The notes: generated by a model from the letters alone, not told the origin. 64,000 nt of DNA from Planctomycetota bacterium (GCA_029552545.1 JAKPDO010000019.1:248001-312000); one strand, 5' to 3'. Shown: positions 1 to 8,302, counted from the first letter of the stretch. Numbers and translations: made by a program.

Positions 1-93
1 TCCCGGGGATGCATCCGCCTGTTTAACGGGGATGTGATTGAGGTGTACAATCTTCTGTTTGCAGGCCAATCCCTGGTGCGTGTGGAGGATTGA
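1..93 (+). CDS. C-terminal end of an unidentified protein (truncated by window edge)
   Basis: Frame 1 is open from the first base to a TGA at 91-93, giving 30 residues that end in VRVED. The segment is too short to assign to a family. It lies 28 bases before the von Willebrand A gene on the same strand, so it may be the preceding gene of that operon. It is listed because the stop is in frame and the codon use (G/C third positions mixed with T) matches the neighbours; it could be spurious. Confidence 0.4.
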   Translation, partial: SRGCIRLFNGDVIEVYNLLFAGQSLVRVED

Positions 94-121
94 GGTTGTC
101 TGGACGGATGAGGTAGACGGG

Positions 122-1030
122 ATGACCAATCGGATGAGCCGGTGGTTTGGAGGATTGGGATGCTGGATTCTTTCAGCCGGGGTGCATGCTGTATGTCTGG
201 GGGCACTGGCTTTTGTTCGTTTTCCATCCGGAGGGACCTCGGATAGACCCGGTAGCGGGGCTTTTTCATCGATTGAAACGGCTGCCCATGTGCGGGTGAG
301 AGAGCTGACGGCGCCGAAACCTCAGGTCAAACCGCTGACATCCGAGCGGCGTTTATCTCTGTCTGCAGAACGGAAGCCCATTCCTGAAGTTCGCCCCGAA
401 CCCGCGCAGAAGTCTTCTTTTTCCATTCCGTCTCATCTTTCAGAAGATTTGGTTCGGCCTTCGGTCAACTTTTTCGGGAATCGCAGTGCAGCCGGACGCA
501 TCTGTTTTGTTGTGGACTGTTCCGGAAGTATGTTTGGAAGGATGGGGCTGGTGCGCAGGCAGCTTGCGGAAGCTGTGTCGCGTCTGACTCCGGACCAGTT
601 CTTTTCCGTCCTTTTTTTTGGAGGAAATGGGAGGATTTTGGAGCTCGGCGGCGGTGAGCTGCTGCGTGCAGTGCCGGCAGCCAAACAAGATGCGATTCAG
701 CTGGCGGAGTCTGTTCGGCCGGAAGGTCAAACGGATGCCTTGTCGGCCTTGGTCAGAGCTATGTCGCTGCGGACATCGGATGGGCGAGGTCCGGATTTAA
801 TTTATTTTCTGACGGACGGTTTTGATTTGGATAAGGAAGGAACCGCCGGCCTTGCGGAGCAGGCAGAGGAGTTGAGGAGAAAACTGGCTCCGCAGGCGGT
901 GATTCATACGTTTGCTTTCTGGGCATCTCCGATGGACCGTCAGGTTTTGGAGATGATAGCCCAGCGAAGCGGAGGCAGTTTTACTTGTGTGGATTATGAG
1001 CCGGAAAATCGGATTGAGGATTTGAAATGA
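122..1030 (+). CDS. Membrane-anchored von Willebrand factor A (VWA) domain protein
   Basis: The preferred start is the ATG at 122, which puts a hydrophobic helix (about residues 8-35) directly at the N-terminus; the longer ORF from 38 adds 28 residues without a hydrophobic or conserved character. A proline/charge-rich linker (about 60-110) follows, then a VWA domain (about 125-300). The metal-site motif is complete: DCSGS at about 132-136, a threonine near 204 in GQTDA, and LTDG near 230. The architecture (TonB-like N-terminal anchor, linker, periplasmic VWA) fits the two following genes, an ExbB/TolQ channel and an ExbD/TolR protein, which overlap by ATGA and so are translationally coupled. 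The role is unknown; a proton-motive-force-coupled envelope function is inferred from context. Confidence 0.8.
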   Translation: MTNRMSRWFGGLGCWILSAGVHAVCLGALAFVRFPSGGTSDRPGSGAFSSIETAAHVRVRELTAPKPQVKPLTSERRLSLSAERKPIPEVRPEPAQKSSFSIPSHLSEDLVRPSVNFFGNRSAAGRICFVVDCSGSMFGRMGLVRRQLAEAVSRLTPDQFFSVLFFGGNGRILELGGGELLRAVPAAKQDAIQLAESVRPEGQTDALSALVRAMSLRTSDGRGPDLIYFLTDGFDLDKEGTAGLAEQAEELRRKLAPQAVIHTFAFWASPMDRQVLEMIAQRSGGSFTCVDYEPENRIEDLK

Positions 1031-1809
1031 CGACAGGGTTGGGAGTGATGGAAGCACCGTCGTGGTTTGACCGGTTTTTTCTGGCCGGCGGACCGATAGT
1101 CTGGTTTGTATTGCTGCCGATGTCGGCCGCAATGCTTGCTTTAGGGTTGGATTTGGGCTTTCGTCTCCGCCGGAAGGTTTTGCTGCCGAACGGTCGTGCG
1201 GGCCAGATAGCCGCCCTGGCGGGCCAATATGGATTGTTCGGGTTAGAGGCACGGCTCAAGGGCAGTCCGGACTTTTTGGGCCGAGCAATTCTGTGGGCTT
1301 TGTCCCGGAACAGAAAGAAGGGGTTTGACTTCGGGCTGGTACAGGAGGCAGCGGCGGACAGTCTGCGGGAACAGGGACTGGACTTGATGCGGCGGGCGGA
1401 GGGATGTCATCTGATTGGCACCGTGGCTCCGATGGTCGGACTTTTCGGAACGGTTTTCGGGATGATTCAGGCGTTTATTGTGTTGGGGGCTTCGGGAGGA
1501 CAGCCCCGTCCGGACCAGTTGGCTCAGTCCATCTCCGTTGCTTTGGTGACAACGTTTTGGGGATTGCTGGTGGCAATTCCGGCACTGGTTCTGCATGGAT
1601 TTTTCCGGATGCGGATTGAGTCTCTGATGGGTCAGGCAGCTTTCGAAATGGAGGCCCTCCTGGAGCGGCTTGCGGAGATGGGATGTTTCCGCAAAGGTCC
1701 GTCGAATATCCACGAGGAACCAACGGGAACTCCAATAGCGGAGGAAATGGAAAGTGCGGACGAAGAGGATGATGAACCTCTTGAACTTGAATTTGAGGCA
1801 GATGAATGA
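1027..1809 (+). CDS. MotA/TolQ/ExbB family proton channel protein
   Basis: This is a 260-residue inner-membrane protein of the MotA/TolQ/ExbB superfamily. One transmembrane helix lies near residues 17-40 (GPIVWFVLLPMSAAM). The conserved pair sits near 130-200, with GTVAPMVGLFGTVFGMIQAF followed by ISVALVTTFWGLLVAIPAL, the typical TolQ/ExbB core. The C-terminus is an acidic tail (EEMESADEEDDEP). The start codon overlaps the VWA gene stop (ATGA), and its own stop overlaps the ExbD-like start the same way. In this family it would form the pentameric channel energising an ExbD-type partner. No TonB or TonB-dependent receptor gene is nearby, so ExbB and TolQ cannot be told apart. Confidence 0.9.
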   Translation: MTTGLGVMEAPSWFDRFFLAGGPIVWFVLLPMSAAMLALGLDLGFRLRRKVLLPNGRAGQIAALAGQYGLFGLEARLKGSPDFLGRAILWALSRNRKKGFDFGLVQEAAADSLREQGLDLMRRAEGCHLIGTVAPMVGLFGTVFGMIQAFIVLGASGGQPRPDQLAQSISVALVTTFWGLLVAIPALVLHGFFRMRIESLMGQAAFEMEALLERLAEMGCFRKGPSNIHEEPTGTPIAEEMESADEEDDEPLELEFEADE

Positions 1810-2264
1810 GAGAAGGTTTTTTGAATCTCCCCTTTGAACCGACAGGTTCGTTTGATATGACGCCGATTATTGACGTGGTTTTTCTGCTGATTATCTTTTT
1901 TATGCTGGTTTTTCAGTTTATTACAGCGGAAAAAGCGGATGTACAGGTGCCGGAGTCCATTCGTTCGGCCCAGCCGGCGGAGGAGGATGTTCTGGCAACG
2001 GTTACAGTCGGCAGGGATAGGGGGGGGAAGGTGTTTTTCAGGGTGGATGGGGTATCAGCAGAAGTCTCAGAAGTGAAAGAAGTTTCCTCGGTGATAGCCG
2101 ATTTGATTGACCGGCAGGCAGCCCGAAAGAACGGTTCTTCCAAGAAAATTGTTCGGCTTCGCTGTGATAAGGAGATTCCTTTTGGAATAGCGAAATATGC
2201 TTTACAAGGGATTGTCCACAGCAGGGCAACGGATATTCAGTGGTCCGTAATAAAGGGGAACTGA
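1806..2264 (+). CDS. ExbD/TolR family biopolymer transport protein
   Basis: This 152-residue protein has a short cytosolic N-terminus, one transmembrane helix and a periplasmic domain. The family signature is clear at about 18-45: FDMTPIIDVVFLLIIFFMLVFQF, with the conserved proton-carrying aspartate in PIIDVVF. It is translationally coupled to the preceding ExbB-like gene (ATGA overlap) and is the last gene of the operon. The next gene is convergent, 49 bases away, and no clear terminator is visible between them. The VWA + ExbB + ExbD trio suggests that the channel drives conformational change in the VWA protein; this is inference. Confidence 0.92.
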   Translation: MREGFLNLPFEPTGSFDMTPIIDVVFLLIIFFMLVFQFITAEKADVQVPESIRSAQPAEEDVLATVTVGRDRGGKVFFRVDGVSAEVSEVKEVSSVIADLIDRQAARKNGSSKKIVRLRCDKEIPFGIAKYALQGIVHSRATDIQWSVIKGN

Positions 2265-2313
2265 ACTTTATCTATTTTGACAGTACAGGAGATTTTGCCG
2301 GAAGAGGAGGGGG

Positions 2314-3708
2314 TCAGGAAACGGGCTGGGGCTTTTTTTCGGGTTCCTGAATGTTGTACTGTTTGACTTTTGCATAGAGGGTGGCCCGTGTGATACCGAG
2401 CAGAGAAGCGGCACGGCTTTTCTGCCAGCCGGCTTCTTCGAGGGCCTTTTTGACCAGTTCCCGTTCTGCTTTCTCGAGGGAGAAATCCTTGATGGAAATG
2501 GTTTGAGCGGTCTCCTGCGGCTGGTCGGTCTCAAAGGAGAAGGCGGGATTCAGCAATAGGTTGCTGGTTCCGATTCGGTCTGAGGATTCGAGGAGGATGG
2601 CCCGTTCAATCACATTTTTCAGCTCCCGAACATTGCCGGGCCAGTGATAGCGTGTGAGCATTTCAGCGGCCATCGAGGTCAGCCCTTTGATTTTTCCTCT
2701 CTTTTCCGGGCAGATCGTGGAGGTCTGGATAAAATACTCGGCCAGCAGGAGAATGTCTTCCCTTCGGGATTCGGCCCGCAGAGGAGCCAGAGGGATGGGG
2801 CAGACACACAGCCGGTAATAGAGGTCTCTTCGAAACCGGCCGGCCTCGACTTCCTGGAACAGATTTCGGTTGCTGGAGGCGATGATGGTTGCCTTGCATT
2901 CGATTTCCTCCAGCCCGCCGACTTTGCGGAATTTTCGTTCCTGAAGGACCCGCAGGAGTTTGGCCTGCAGGTCGAGAGGCATTTCACTGATTTCATCGAG
3001 GAAGACGGTACCGTTGCCGGCCAGTTCCAGGAGGCCGATTTTTTCGCGGTCAGCGCTGGTAAACGACCCTTTGGTGTGACCGAAGAGTTCACTTTCGAGC
3101 AGGTTGGCGGTCAGGGCGGCACAGTTGATAGCGACAAACCGCTGCTGACTGCCGTTGCGGAGGATGTGGACCGCACGGGCGGCCAGTTCTTTGCCGGTGC
3201 CTGTTTCCCCGACAATCAAAACAGGGTTGCAGTTGCTCTGAGCAACCAGCCGAATCATTCGCAGCGTCTGCATCATGGCCCGGCTTTTTCCGACAATGGA
3301 AACCGAGGAGGGGCAGTCTTCCATAAAAAAGCGGTTGTCGGAAGCCGGCAGCTCTTCGCTTTGTGAGAGCCGTCGGACGGCATCGGCGAGTTGATCATTG
3401 TTTTCAATATTAAGAACGCACTCGGCGGATTTGTATTCGGCCAAGTACGTTTCCAGCGGGGGATGATTGAGCGGACCCAGCACCAGAACGGGCCGCTCCA
3501 GGTTGTGTTTCCGGAGGGATTGCAGGGTTTGGAGGATATCGGTGCGGTCCACGTCCTGACCGAAAATTACCAGGTTTGGATCGACGGCCTCCAGGAGTTC
3601 CCACACGTCTTCGACTTCATCGGCGGCATAAAGTTTCTTTGCAAAAGGTCTGGCTGCCTGCTGCGTGTTCGGCTGTCTGCCGACGACCAGAATCTTTTCC
3701 AAAGTCAT
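2314..3708 (-). CDS. FleQ-like sigma-54-dependent transcriptional activator with a degenerate receiver domain
   Basis: The 464-residue protein has receiver-like (1-120), AAA+ (about 135-380) and Fis-type helix-turn-helix (about 420-460) domains. In the receiver the acidic pair is replaced (ILVVGRQ instead of VDDE) and the phospho-acceptor aspartate position is glycine (LVIFGQD), so control by phosphorylation is unlikely. Walker A GETGTGKE is at 167-174 and Walker B VFLDEI at 235-240. The sigma-54-contact loop reads GSFTSA (214-219) instead of GAFTGA. The HTH is KSRAASLLGITRATLYAKV. It is divergent from the flgD operon, which has a -24/-12 promoter. Like FleQ (known family: atypical receiver, flagellar master activator) it probably controls the four sigma-54 elements in this window; that link is inferred. 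Confidence 0.9.
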   Translation of the reverse strand: MTLEKILVVGRQPNTQQAARPFAKKLYAADEVEDVWELLEAVDPNLVIFGQDVDRTDILQTLQSLRKHNLERPVLVLGPLNHPPLETYLAEYKSAECVLNIENNDQLADAVRRLSQSEELPASDNRFFMEDCPSSVSIVGKSRAMMQTLRMIRLVAQSNCNPVLIVGETGTGKELAARAVHILRNGSQQRFVAINCAALTANLLESELFGHTKGSFTSADREKIGLLELAGNGTVFLDEISEMPLDLQAKLLRVLQERKFRKVGGLEEIECKATIIASSNRNLFQEVEAGRFRRDLYYRLCVCPIPLAPLRAESRREDILLLAEYFIQTSTICPEKRGKIKGLTSMAAEMLTRYHWPGNVRELKNVIERAILLESSDRIGTSNLLLNPAFSFETDQPQETAQTISIKDFSLEKAERELVKKALEEAGWQKSRAASLLGITRATLYAKVKQYNIQEPEKKPQPVS

Positions 3709-3764
3709 ATGCAGTTACTCACGGAACAAATCATCCTCAGTTCGTTCAAATCGGTGTACTGCTA

Positions 3765-3793
3765 CCATCGGCAGGCGGAAATAGGAAACTTTA
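3765..3793 (-). promoter_or_regulatory. Possible sigma-28-like promoter of the FleQ-like regulator (weak)
   Basis: On the minus strand, TAAAGTTT (perfect -35 match to the FliA consensus) is followed by GCCGATGG (6 of 8 for GCCGATAA). The gap from TAAA to the -10 is 17 bases rather than the usual 15, which weakens the call. It ends 57 bases upstream of the regulator start. Confidence 0.25.
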
Positions 3794-3862
3794 ATAAATT
3801 ATGGGACGGTCCAATAATTCCGAAGACGTTCGAAAAGAAGGTCGAAATGAGGAGGAAGTGTG

Positions 3863-3949
3863 ATGAATCGGGGAGCAGAGAATTATCGGACTTATCTGGT
3901 TCTCGGCCGGCCGGTGGAATGCATGTCCCGGAAGGAGCTGAAGGAATAA
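3863..3949 (+). CDS. Small ORF of 28 codons with a strong ribosome binding site
   Basis: An ATG at 3863 opens a 28-codon frame (MNRGAENYRT...KELKE, stop TAA at 3947-3949). It is preceded by GAGGAGGAAG about 7 bases upstream, one of the strongest Shine-Dalgarno sequences in the window. The peptide is charged, has no membrane segment and matches no family that I recognise. It lies in the 453-base gap between the divergent FleQ-like gene and the flgD promoter. The good ribosome binding site is the only real support; chance is possible. Confidence 0.35.
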   Translation: MNRGAENYRTYLVLGRPVECMSRKELKE

Positions 3950-4082
3950 TTTTCCGACAGGTGCGAAATTTTTGACCTCGGTTTGGAAAAGAGAACGGGA
4001 TTCAAGAAGTTTTGGAGAAAACATTTAACTGGTTTTTTCTTAAGAGGTTAGAGTTTCTGCACGTCGGATTTATCCTGAGAGC

Positions 4083-4098
4083 TGGCATAGATGTTGCA
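4083..4098 (+). promoter_or_regulatory. Sigma-54 (-24/-12) promoter of the flgD-flgE operon
   Basis: TGGCATAGATGTTGCA matches the sigma-54 consensus TGGCAC-N5-TTGCA except for one base. The invariant GG and GC are separated by exactly 10 bases. The predicted transcription start is near 4109, leaving a leader of about 53 bases before flgD at 4162. The activator gene is divergently encoded 375 bases upstream. Confidence 0.8.
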
Positions 4099-4161
4099 GG
4101 GAAATCCTTTTTGGAAAGGTCTGAACAGTGCAATGATGTGCCTTTGATGGAAGGGAACAAG

Positions 4162-4596
4162 ATGGCGACTGTGAAGTCTGCTACAGAACAGAAAATGGAT
4201 TTTATGAAGCTGATGGTAACGGAACTTCAGTATCAGAATCCGCTGGAGCCGTTGGATAATCAGCAGATGGCATCACAACTTGCCCAGTTTACCCAGCTGG
4301 AACTGTCGGAAAAGATGAACAGCAATCTGGAGACAATCAACGAGACGATCAGCAAGATGAATCTTGGATTTACCGGGGCGATGCTGATGGCGGAGATTGA
4401 GTATGCCCGTTCCCTGCTGGGGCACACGGTTTCTTTTTATAATGAGACCTATCAGCAGACGCTGGAAGGAAGCGTCAAAGGGATTCGGTTTGTCGACGGC
4501 GAGCCGGTATTGCAGGTGGAGGCCAAGAATCCCTCGAATGGTTCCGCTCTGGAAACGCTTACTGTTTCTCTGGATGAAATCAACAGCATTCAATAA
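4162..4596 (+). CDS. flgD: Flagellar hook assembly scaffold FlgD (short form)
   Basis: FlgD caps the growing hook and is needed for FlgE polymerisation. The start at 4162 is chosen because GGAAGGGA ends 5 bases upstream; an in-frame ATG at 4147 would lack a good site. The diagnostic N-terminal motif is present (MDFMKLMVTELQYQNPLEP, then MASQLAQFTQLE). At 144 residues it is shorter than enterobacterial FlgD (about 230), keeping the N-terminal region and one small beta domain (LGHTVSFYNETYQQTLEGSV). It is the first gene after the sigma-54 promoter, directly before flgE. Confidence 0.93.
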   Translation: MATVKSATEQKMDFMKLMVTELQYQNPLEPLDNQQMASQLAQFTQLELSEKMNSNLETINETISKMNLGFTGAMLMAEIEYARSLLGHTVSFYNETYQQTLEGSVKGIRFVDGEPVLQVEAKNPSNGSALETLTVSLDEINSIQ

Positions 4597-4614
4597 TCAA
4601 AAGGGAGTGAGCAT

Positions 4615-6342
4615 ATGGGTTCAGCACTATCTGCGGGTGTATCGGGCCTGAAGGCCCATCAGGCGATGCTGGATGTGGCGGGCAATAACCTGGCGAATGT
4701 CAACACGGTCGGCTTTAAAGGCAGCTCTGTAACATTTGCTGAGCTGCTCAGCCAGACCCTCAAGCGTGCCAGCGGTCCATCGAGTAATCTGGGCGGAGTC
4801 AACCCGCAGCAGATGGGCAGCGGTGTGGGGATTGCCTCGATTCGGGTAAATACAACGCAGGGAAATATTGTTTCTACCGGTCAGGATTTGGATGTGGCGA
4901 TTGACGGTTCGGGCTATTTTGTGCTGAATAACGGCTCTCAGAATGTTTATACGCGAATCGGTTCTTTTGCGGTGGATGCGAGCAATACCCTTGTGGACCC
5001 GGCGACCGGCTACCGAGTTCAGCGAATCGGAAACTACGGTGAAAGTGAAGGGTTTCAGACGGCCGGCGATACGAGCATTCATATTCCCTGGGATGCTTCG
5101 ATGCCCGCCCGGGCCACGACGGAGATTACGCTGAACGGCAACCTTCGGGCTTCGGCGGAAAGCACAGCGGCGACGGTGCATAAGATTATGTCCAATCTGG
5201 CCTTTACCACCGGCAACGGGGAACGTGTGGCGACGGCGAATACATTTCTGTCTGATTTGGACCAATGGGTCACGCCCCTGGCGGAAGGTGCGACCGGAAC
5301 GATTCTTGTTTCCGGATATCGGGAGGACGGAACGGCGTTTACGGACCAGCCGATTACATGGCTTGGAGCTGACCCTGGTGAAGGACCGACGGTCCAGGAT
5401 TTGCTGGATCAGATTACCGCCTTGTTTACGGATTCGACGGCGACCCTGAATTCAGACGGAAAGATTGTCGTTACTGCCAATCAGGCCGGCTATAATCTGG
5501 CGATGATTACCAATATGACGTATGTGCCGGCCGGAACGGACGAGATGACCGTGCCGACCTTTTTTGACTATGTGACAATCGGCGGCAATGATACCAAGAA
5601 CTTCAAGATTACGGTCTATGACAACATGGGCGAACAGCATGTCCTCAGCGGCACGTTTGTCAAGACTGACACGACCAATACCTGGGATTTGGTGATTGAT
5701 TCCATTACGGGAGAGGTGGCGGGCTCATGGGACAGTTACGATATTCATAATTCAAGTGCCCTGAACCGGCGCATCTCCGGAATTGAGTTTAATCCGGACG
5801 GTTCTTTCAAAGGGATTTCCGTTCCCGGTGAGGAGGCGGTGATAGGAGTACAGTTTGAGAGCAATCCTTCTGCGATTCAGACGATTGAACTGGTACTGGG
5901 GACACCGGGAGAGTTTACAGGGCTGACGCAGTTTGCCTCGCAGCAGTCGAGTGCGGCGGCTTTGACCCAGGATGGCTACGCAGCCGGGTCGCTTTCGAAC
6001 ATTACGATTGACCAGACGGGAATGATTGTGGGGACCTTTACCAACGGCGTGAAAGTCAATATTGCGGCCCTGCAAATCGGGATTTTCCAGAACCCGGGCG
6101 GTCTGGAATCGATCGGCAACGGGTATTTTCTGCCGACGGCCAACTCGGGAGAGCCCATTGCCACGATGGCAGCCAGCGGCGGAGCGGGCAAGATTACCGG
6201 CCAGAGTCTGGAGCAGTCCAATGTGGATATTGCGACGGAGTTTGTGACGCTGATGCAGGCCCAGAACGGCTATCAGGCCAATGCCCGAACGATTCGGGTT
6301 GCCAACGATGTGCTGCGTGAACTGACCAATCTGATTCGGTAA
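4615..6342 (+). CDS. flgE: Flagellar hook protein FlgE
   Basis: The 575-residue protein starts with the rod/hook signature (SALSAGVSGLKAHQAMLDVAGNNLANVNTVGFK) and ends with the matching C-terminal helix (SNVDIATEFVTLMQAQNGYQANARTIRVANDVLRELTNLIR). Between them are FlgE-specific beta domains, including GQDLDVAIDGSGYFVL near 100 and a central insertion that makes it longer than the roughly 400-residue enterobacterial form. A good site (AAGGGAG) lies 6-7 bases before the ATG. It follows flgD by 18 bases and would form the universal joint between rod and filament. Confidence 0.96.
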   Translation: MGSALSAGVSGLKAHQAMLDVAGNNLANVNTVGFKGSSVTFAELLSQTLKRASGPSSNLGGVNPQQMGSGVGIASIRVNTTQGNIVSTGQDLDVAIDGSGYFVLNNGSQNVYTRIGSFAVDASNTLVDPATGYRVQRIGNYGESEGFQTAGDTSIHIPWDASMPARATTEITLNGNLRASAESTAATVHKIMSNLAFTTGNGERVATANTFLSDLDQWVTPLAEGATGTILVSGYREDGTAFTDQPITWLGADPGEGPTVQDLLDQITALFTDSTATLNSDGKIVVTANQAGYNLAMITNMTYVPAGTDEMTVPTFFDYVTIGGNDTKNFKITVYDNMGEQHVLSGTFVKTDTTNTWDLVIDSITGEVAGSWDSYDIHNSSALNRRISGIEFNPDGSFKGISVPGEEAVIGVQFESNPSAIQTIELVLGTPGEFTGLTQFASQQSSAAALTQDGYAAGSLSNITIDQTGMIVGTFTNGVKVNIAALQIGIFQNPGGLESIGNGYFLPTANSGEPIATMAASGGAGKITGQSLEQSNVDIATEFVTLMQAQNGYQANARTIRVANDVLRELTNLIR

Positions 6343-6358
6343 AAAGGGAACGAACGGA

Positions 6359-7549
6359 ATGGTTTTTTTGAGCCGACTTCAACCGATAGTGCTGTTTCTG
6401 GCGGGGCTGTCGCCGTATGAGCGGTTTGAAGCGATGCGCCAGATGGACCGCGGCAGCCAGTCGGGTCTGACGGCTCTGCTGACCAATAAGTGGTTCATTA
6501 TTCTGGGATGGTCGATGATTGCGGTTCTGCTGCTGATTCTGGCGGCGATTCGTCAGCAGCAGCGGGAGCGGAATCGTCAGAAACAGCTTCGTCTGTTTGA
6601 AGAGAAGGCCAATCTCTTCGGGCTGACGCCGGAGGAGCGTCAGGTTCTTTTATCCATCGCCCGTCAGGCCCGGATGAAACAGCTGGTCAATATTTATTTC
6701 CGCCCGCAGGAATTTGAGACGGGGATGAGGCGGCTGCTGCGCCGGACGCTGGCTGATGCGGCGGATGAGGAGCAGCGAAAACGTCAGATTACGGTGATTG
6801 AATCCATTAAGTACAAAATCGGGTTTGTAAAAACCGGTGCGTCCTCTAAAGGACGGTATCGCCGGAGTCAATATTTAACCAGCCGTCAGATTCCGACGGA
6901 TGCAGAGGTGGGTGTTGTGCCGAATTTTCCAATGGAAAGTCGAGACTACCGGGGCAAAGTGGTATCCAATGAGGTGACGGGGATTTCACTGGAAGGAACC
7001 GCTCCGTTTCCGCTGAAGGCGGGGGATGCCTGTACCTTGCAGTATATGCTCGGGTCGGTTCTGTGGGGATTTGATGTCGTTGTCATCAGCTGTGAAGGGG
7101 CGCATTTAAAGGTCTGCCATGTGGACCATGCGCGGTATATCAACCGGCGGCGGTTTGTGAGGGTTCCGCTTCATCAGCCGATCTGGGTGGCGAAGTTTCC
7201 GGTTTTTGTCCAGACGGACAAGCCCGCTATGCCGGTTTTTCAGCAGGCGGAGGTGGTGGAGTTTTCAGGGCCGACATTGCGGATTCGAGGCGCTCTCGAT
7301 GTGAGCCGGCGGGAGCGGGTTCTGGTTATTTTTGAGATAGAGCCGGGGCGTGTGGTGCAGGACATCGCTGAGATTCAGCGGGTCGGACGTTCCGGAACAG
7401 GGCCGTTTTGTGTGGCGGAACTGATCGGGCTGGATGCCCGCAGTGAAGATGAAATGATTCGGCTGACCAATCAGGCGGCGATTGAACAGGGCCTGGAAGC
7501 GGAATCGGAAGAATCCTGGGAAGAAACGGAAGCGGAGGTTCACGTTTAA
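6359..7549 (+). CDS. Membrane protein with a PilZ-like domain encoded inside the hook operon
   Basis: This 396-residue protein has one strong transmembrane helix (about 44-64, WFIILGWSMIAVLLLILAAI), a charged coiled segment (65-150), a YcgR-N-like beta domain (about 180-255) and a PilZ-like C-terminal domain. The first c-di-GMP motif RxxxR is visible as RRFVR near 264-268. The second motif is degenerate: EFSGPT in place of D/N-x-S-x-x-G. The tail is acidic. It sits between flgE and flgF, with flgF starting immediately after its stop, so it is part of the flagellar operon. A membrane-tethered c-di-GMP sensor acting on motor or assembly is likely; whether it binds the nucleotide is uncertain. 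Confidence 0.7.
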   Translation: MVFLSRLQPIVLFLAGLSPYERFEAMRQMDRGSQSGLTALLTNKWFIILGWSMIAVLLLILAAIRQQQRERNRQKQLRLFEEKANLFGLTPEERQVLLSIARQARMKQLVNIYFRPQEFETGMRRLLRRTLADAADEEQRKRQITVIESIKYKIGFVKTGASSKGRYRRSQYLTSRQIPTDAEVGVVPNFPMESRDYRGKVVSNEVTGISLEGTAPFPLKAGDACTLQYMLGSVLWGFDVVVISCEGAHLKVCHVDHARYINRRRFVRVPLHQPIWVAKFPVFVQTDKPAMPVFQQAEVVEFSGPTLRIRGALDVSRRERVLVIFEIEPGRVVQDIAEIQRVGRSGTGPFCVAELIGLDARSEDEMIRLTNQAAIEQGLEAESEESWEETEAEVHV

Positions 7550-8290
7550 ATGCCGGACGGAGCGGAGCGAATCGCATCAGGTCTGAACGGGCTGGTTCGG
7601 CAGCTGGAGGTGGTGGCGCATAACGCTGCCAATGCCCAAACGGCCGGCTTCAAGCGGCGTGTGCTGACGTTTGAACAGGAGTATCAGAAGTCTTTGGAGG
7701 CCTTGTCAGGGAATCGTTCGCTCCGGAGCAATCCCATTCAGACTCGCCAGGAAATAGATTTTTCGCAGGGACGCTTGATTCAGACGGACCGTCCGCTGGA
7801 TATAGCGCTGGAGGGGCGGGGCTTCCTGACGGTGCAGACGCCGGATGGGCCGATGTATACGCGCAACGGCTGCCTTCAGGTTAATGCTTTGGGGCAGCTG
7901 ACGGACAGTCAGGGGCGGATTGTAGCCGGACAGAATGGTCCGATTAATCTGCCGGCGGATGCACTGGGGGGGGAGATTCAGATTTCGCAGGATGGCGTGG
8001 TACAGGTCGGGACTGTTCAGGTCGGACAGCTCCGCTTGGCCGATTTCGGGGAGAATGAACATCGGCTGATTCCTTCGGGATTCGGGGTCTTTGCCGCTCC
8101 GGCGGATGTTCAGCCGGTGCCTGCGGCGGGGGTCAAGGTTCGGCAGGGCTATCAGGAGGGCTCGAATGTTCAGATGATTCAGGAAATGGTCAGCATGATG
8201 ACGCTGTCACGGCTGTATGAGGCGAATATGAATGTGCTGCGTCAGCAGCGGGAAGCCTCGCAGGCCGTTTTGTCGGCGGTTAATACGTGA
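7550..8290 (+). CDS. flgF: Flagellar proximal rod protein FlgF-like
   Basis: The 246-residue protein belongs to the FlgE/F/G family. The N-terminal motif is LVRQLEVVAHNAANAQTAGFKRR, the central motif DRPLDIALEGRGFLTVQTPDGPMYTRNG, and the C-terminal helix SNVQMIQEMVSMMTLSRLYEANMNVL. It precedes flgG and is less conserved at the N-terminus, the usual pattern for FlgF. The ATG at 7550 directly abuts the TAA of the PilZ protein, so translation is probably coupled. It would build the proximal rod through the periplasm. Confidence 0.88.
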   Translation: MPDGAERIASGLNGLVRQLEVVAHNAANAQTAGFKRRVLTFEQEYQKSLEALSGNRSLRSNPIQTRQEIDFSQGRLIQTDRPLDIALEGRGFLTVQTPDGPMYTRNGCLQVNALGQLTDSQGRIVAGQNGPINLPADALGGEIQISQDGVVQVGTVQVGQLRLADFGENEHRLIPSGFGVFAAPADVQPVPAAGVKVRQGYQEGSNVQMIQEMVSMMTLSRLYEANMNVLRQQREASQAVLSAVNT

Positions 8291-8302
8291 AAGGAGATTT
8301 TT

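Noticed and set aside
38-121. N-terminal 28-codon extension of the VWA protein
   Set aside because: It overlaps the open frame of the upstream gene fragment, and the hydrophobic anchor begins only after the ATG at 122.
2644-3366. 240-codon plus-strand ORF
   Set aside because: Antisense to the AAA+ domain of the sigma-54 activator.
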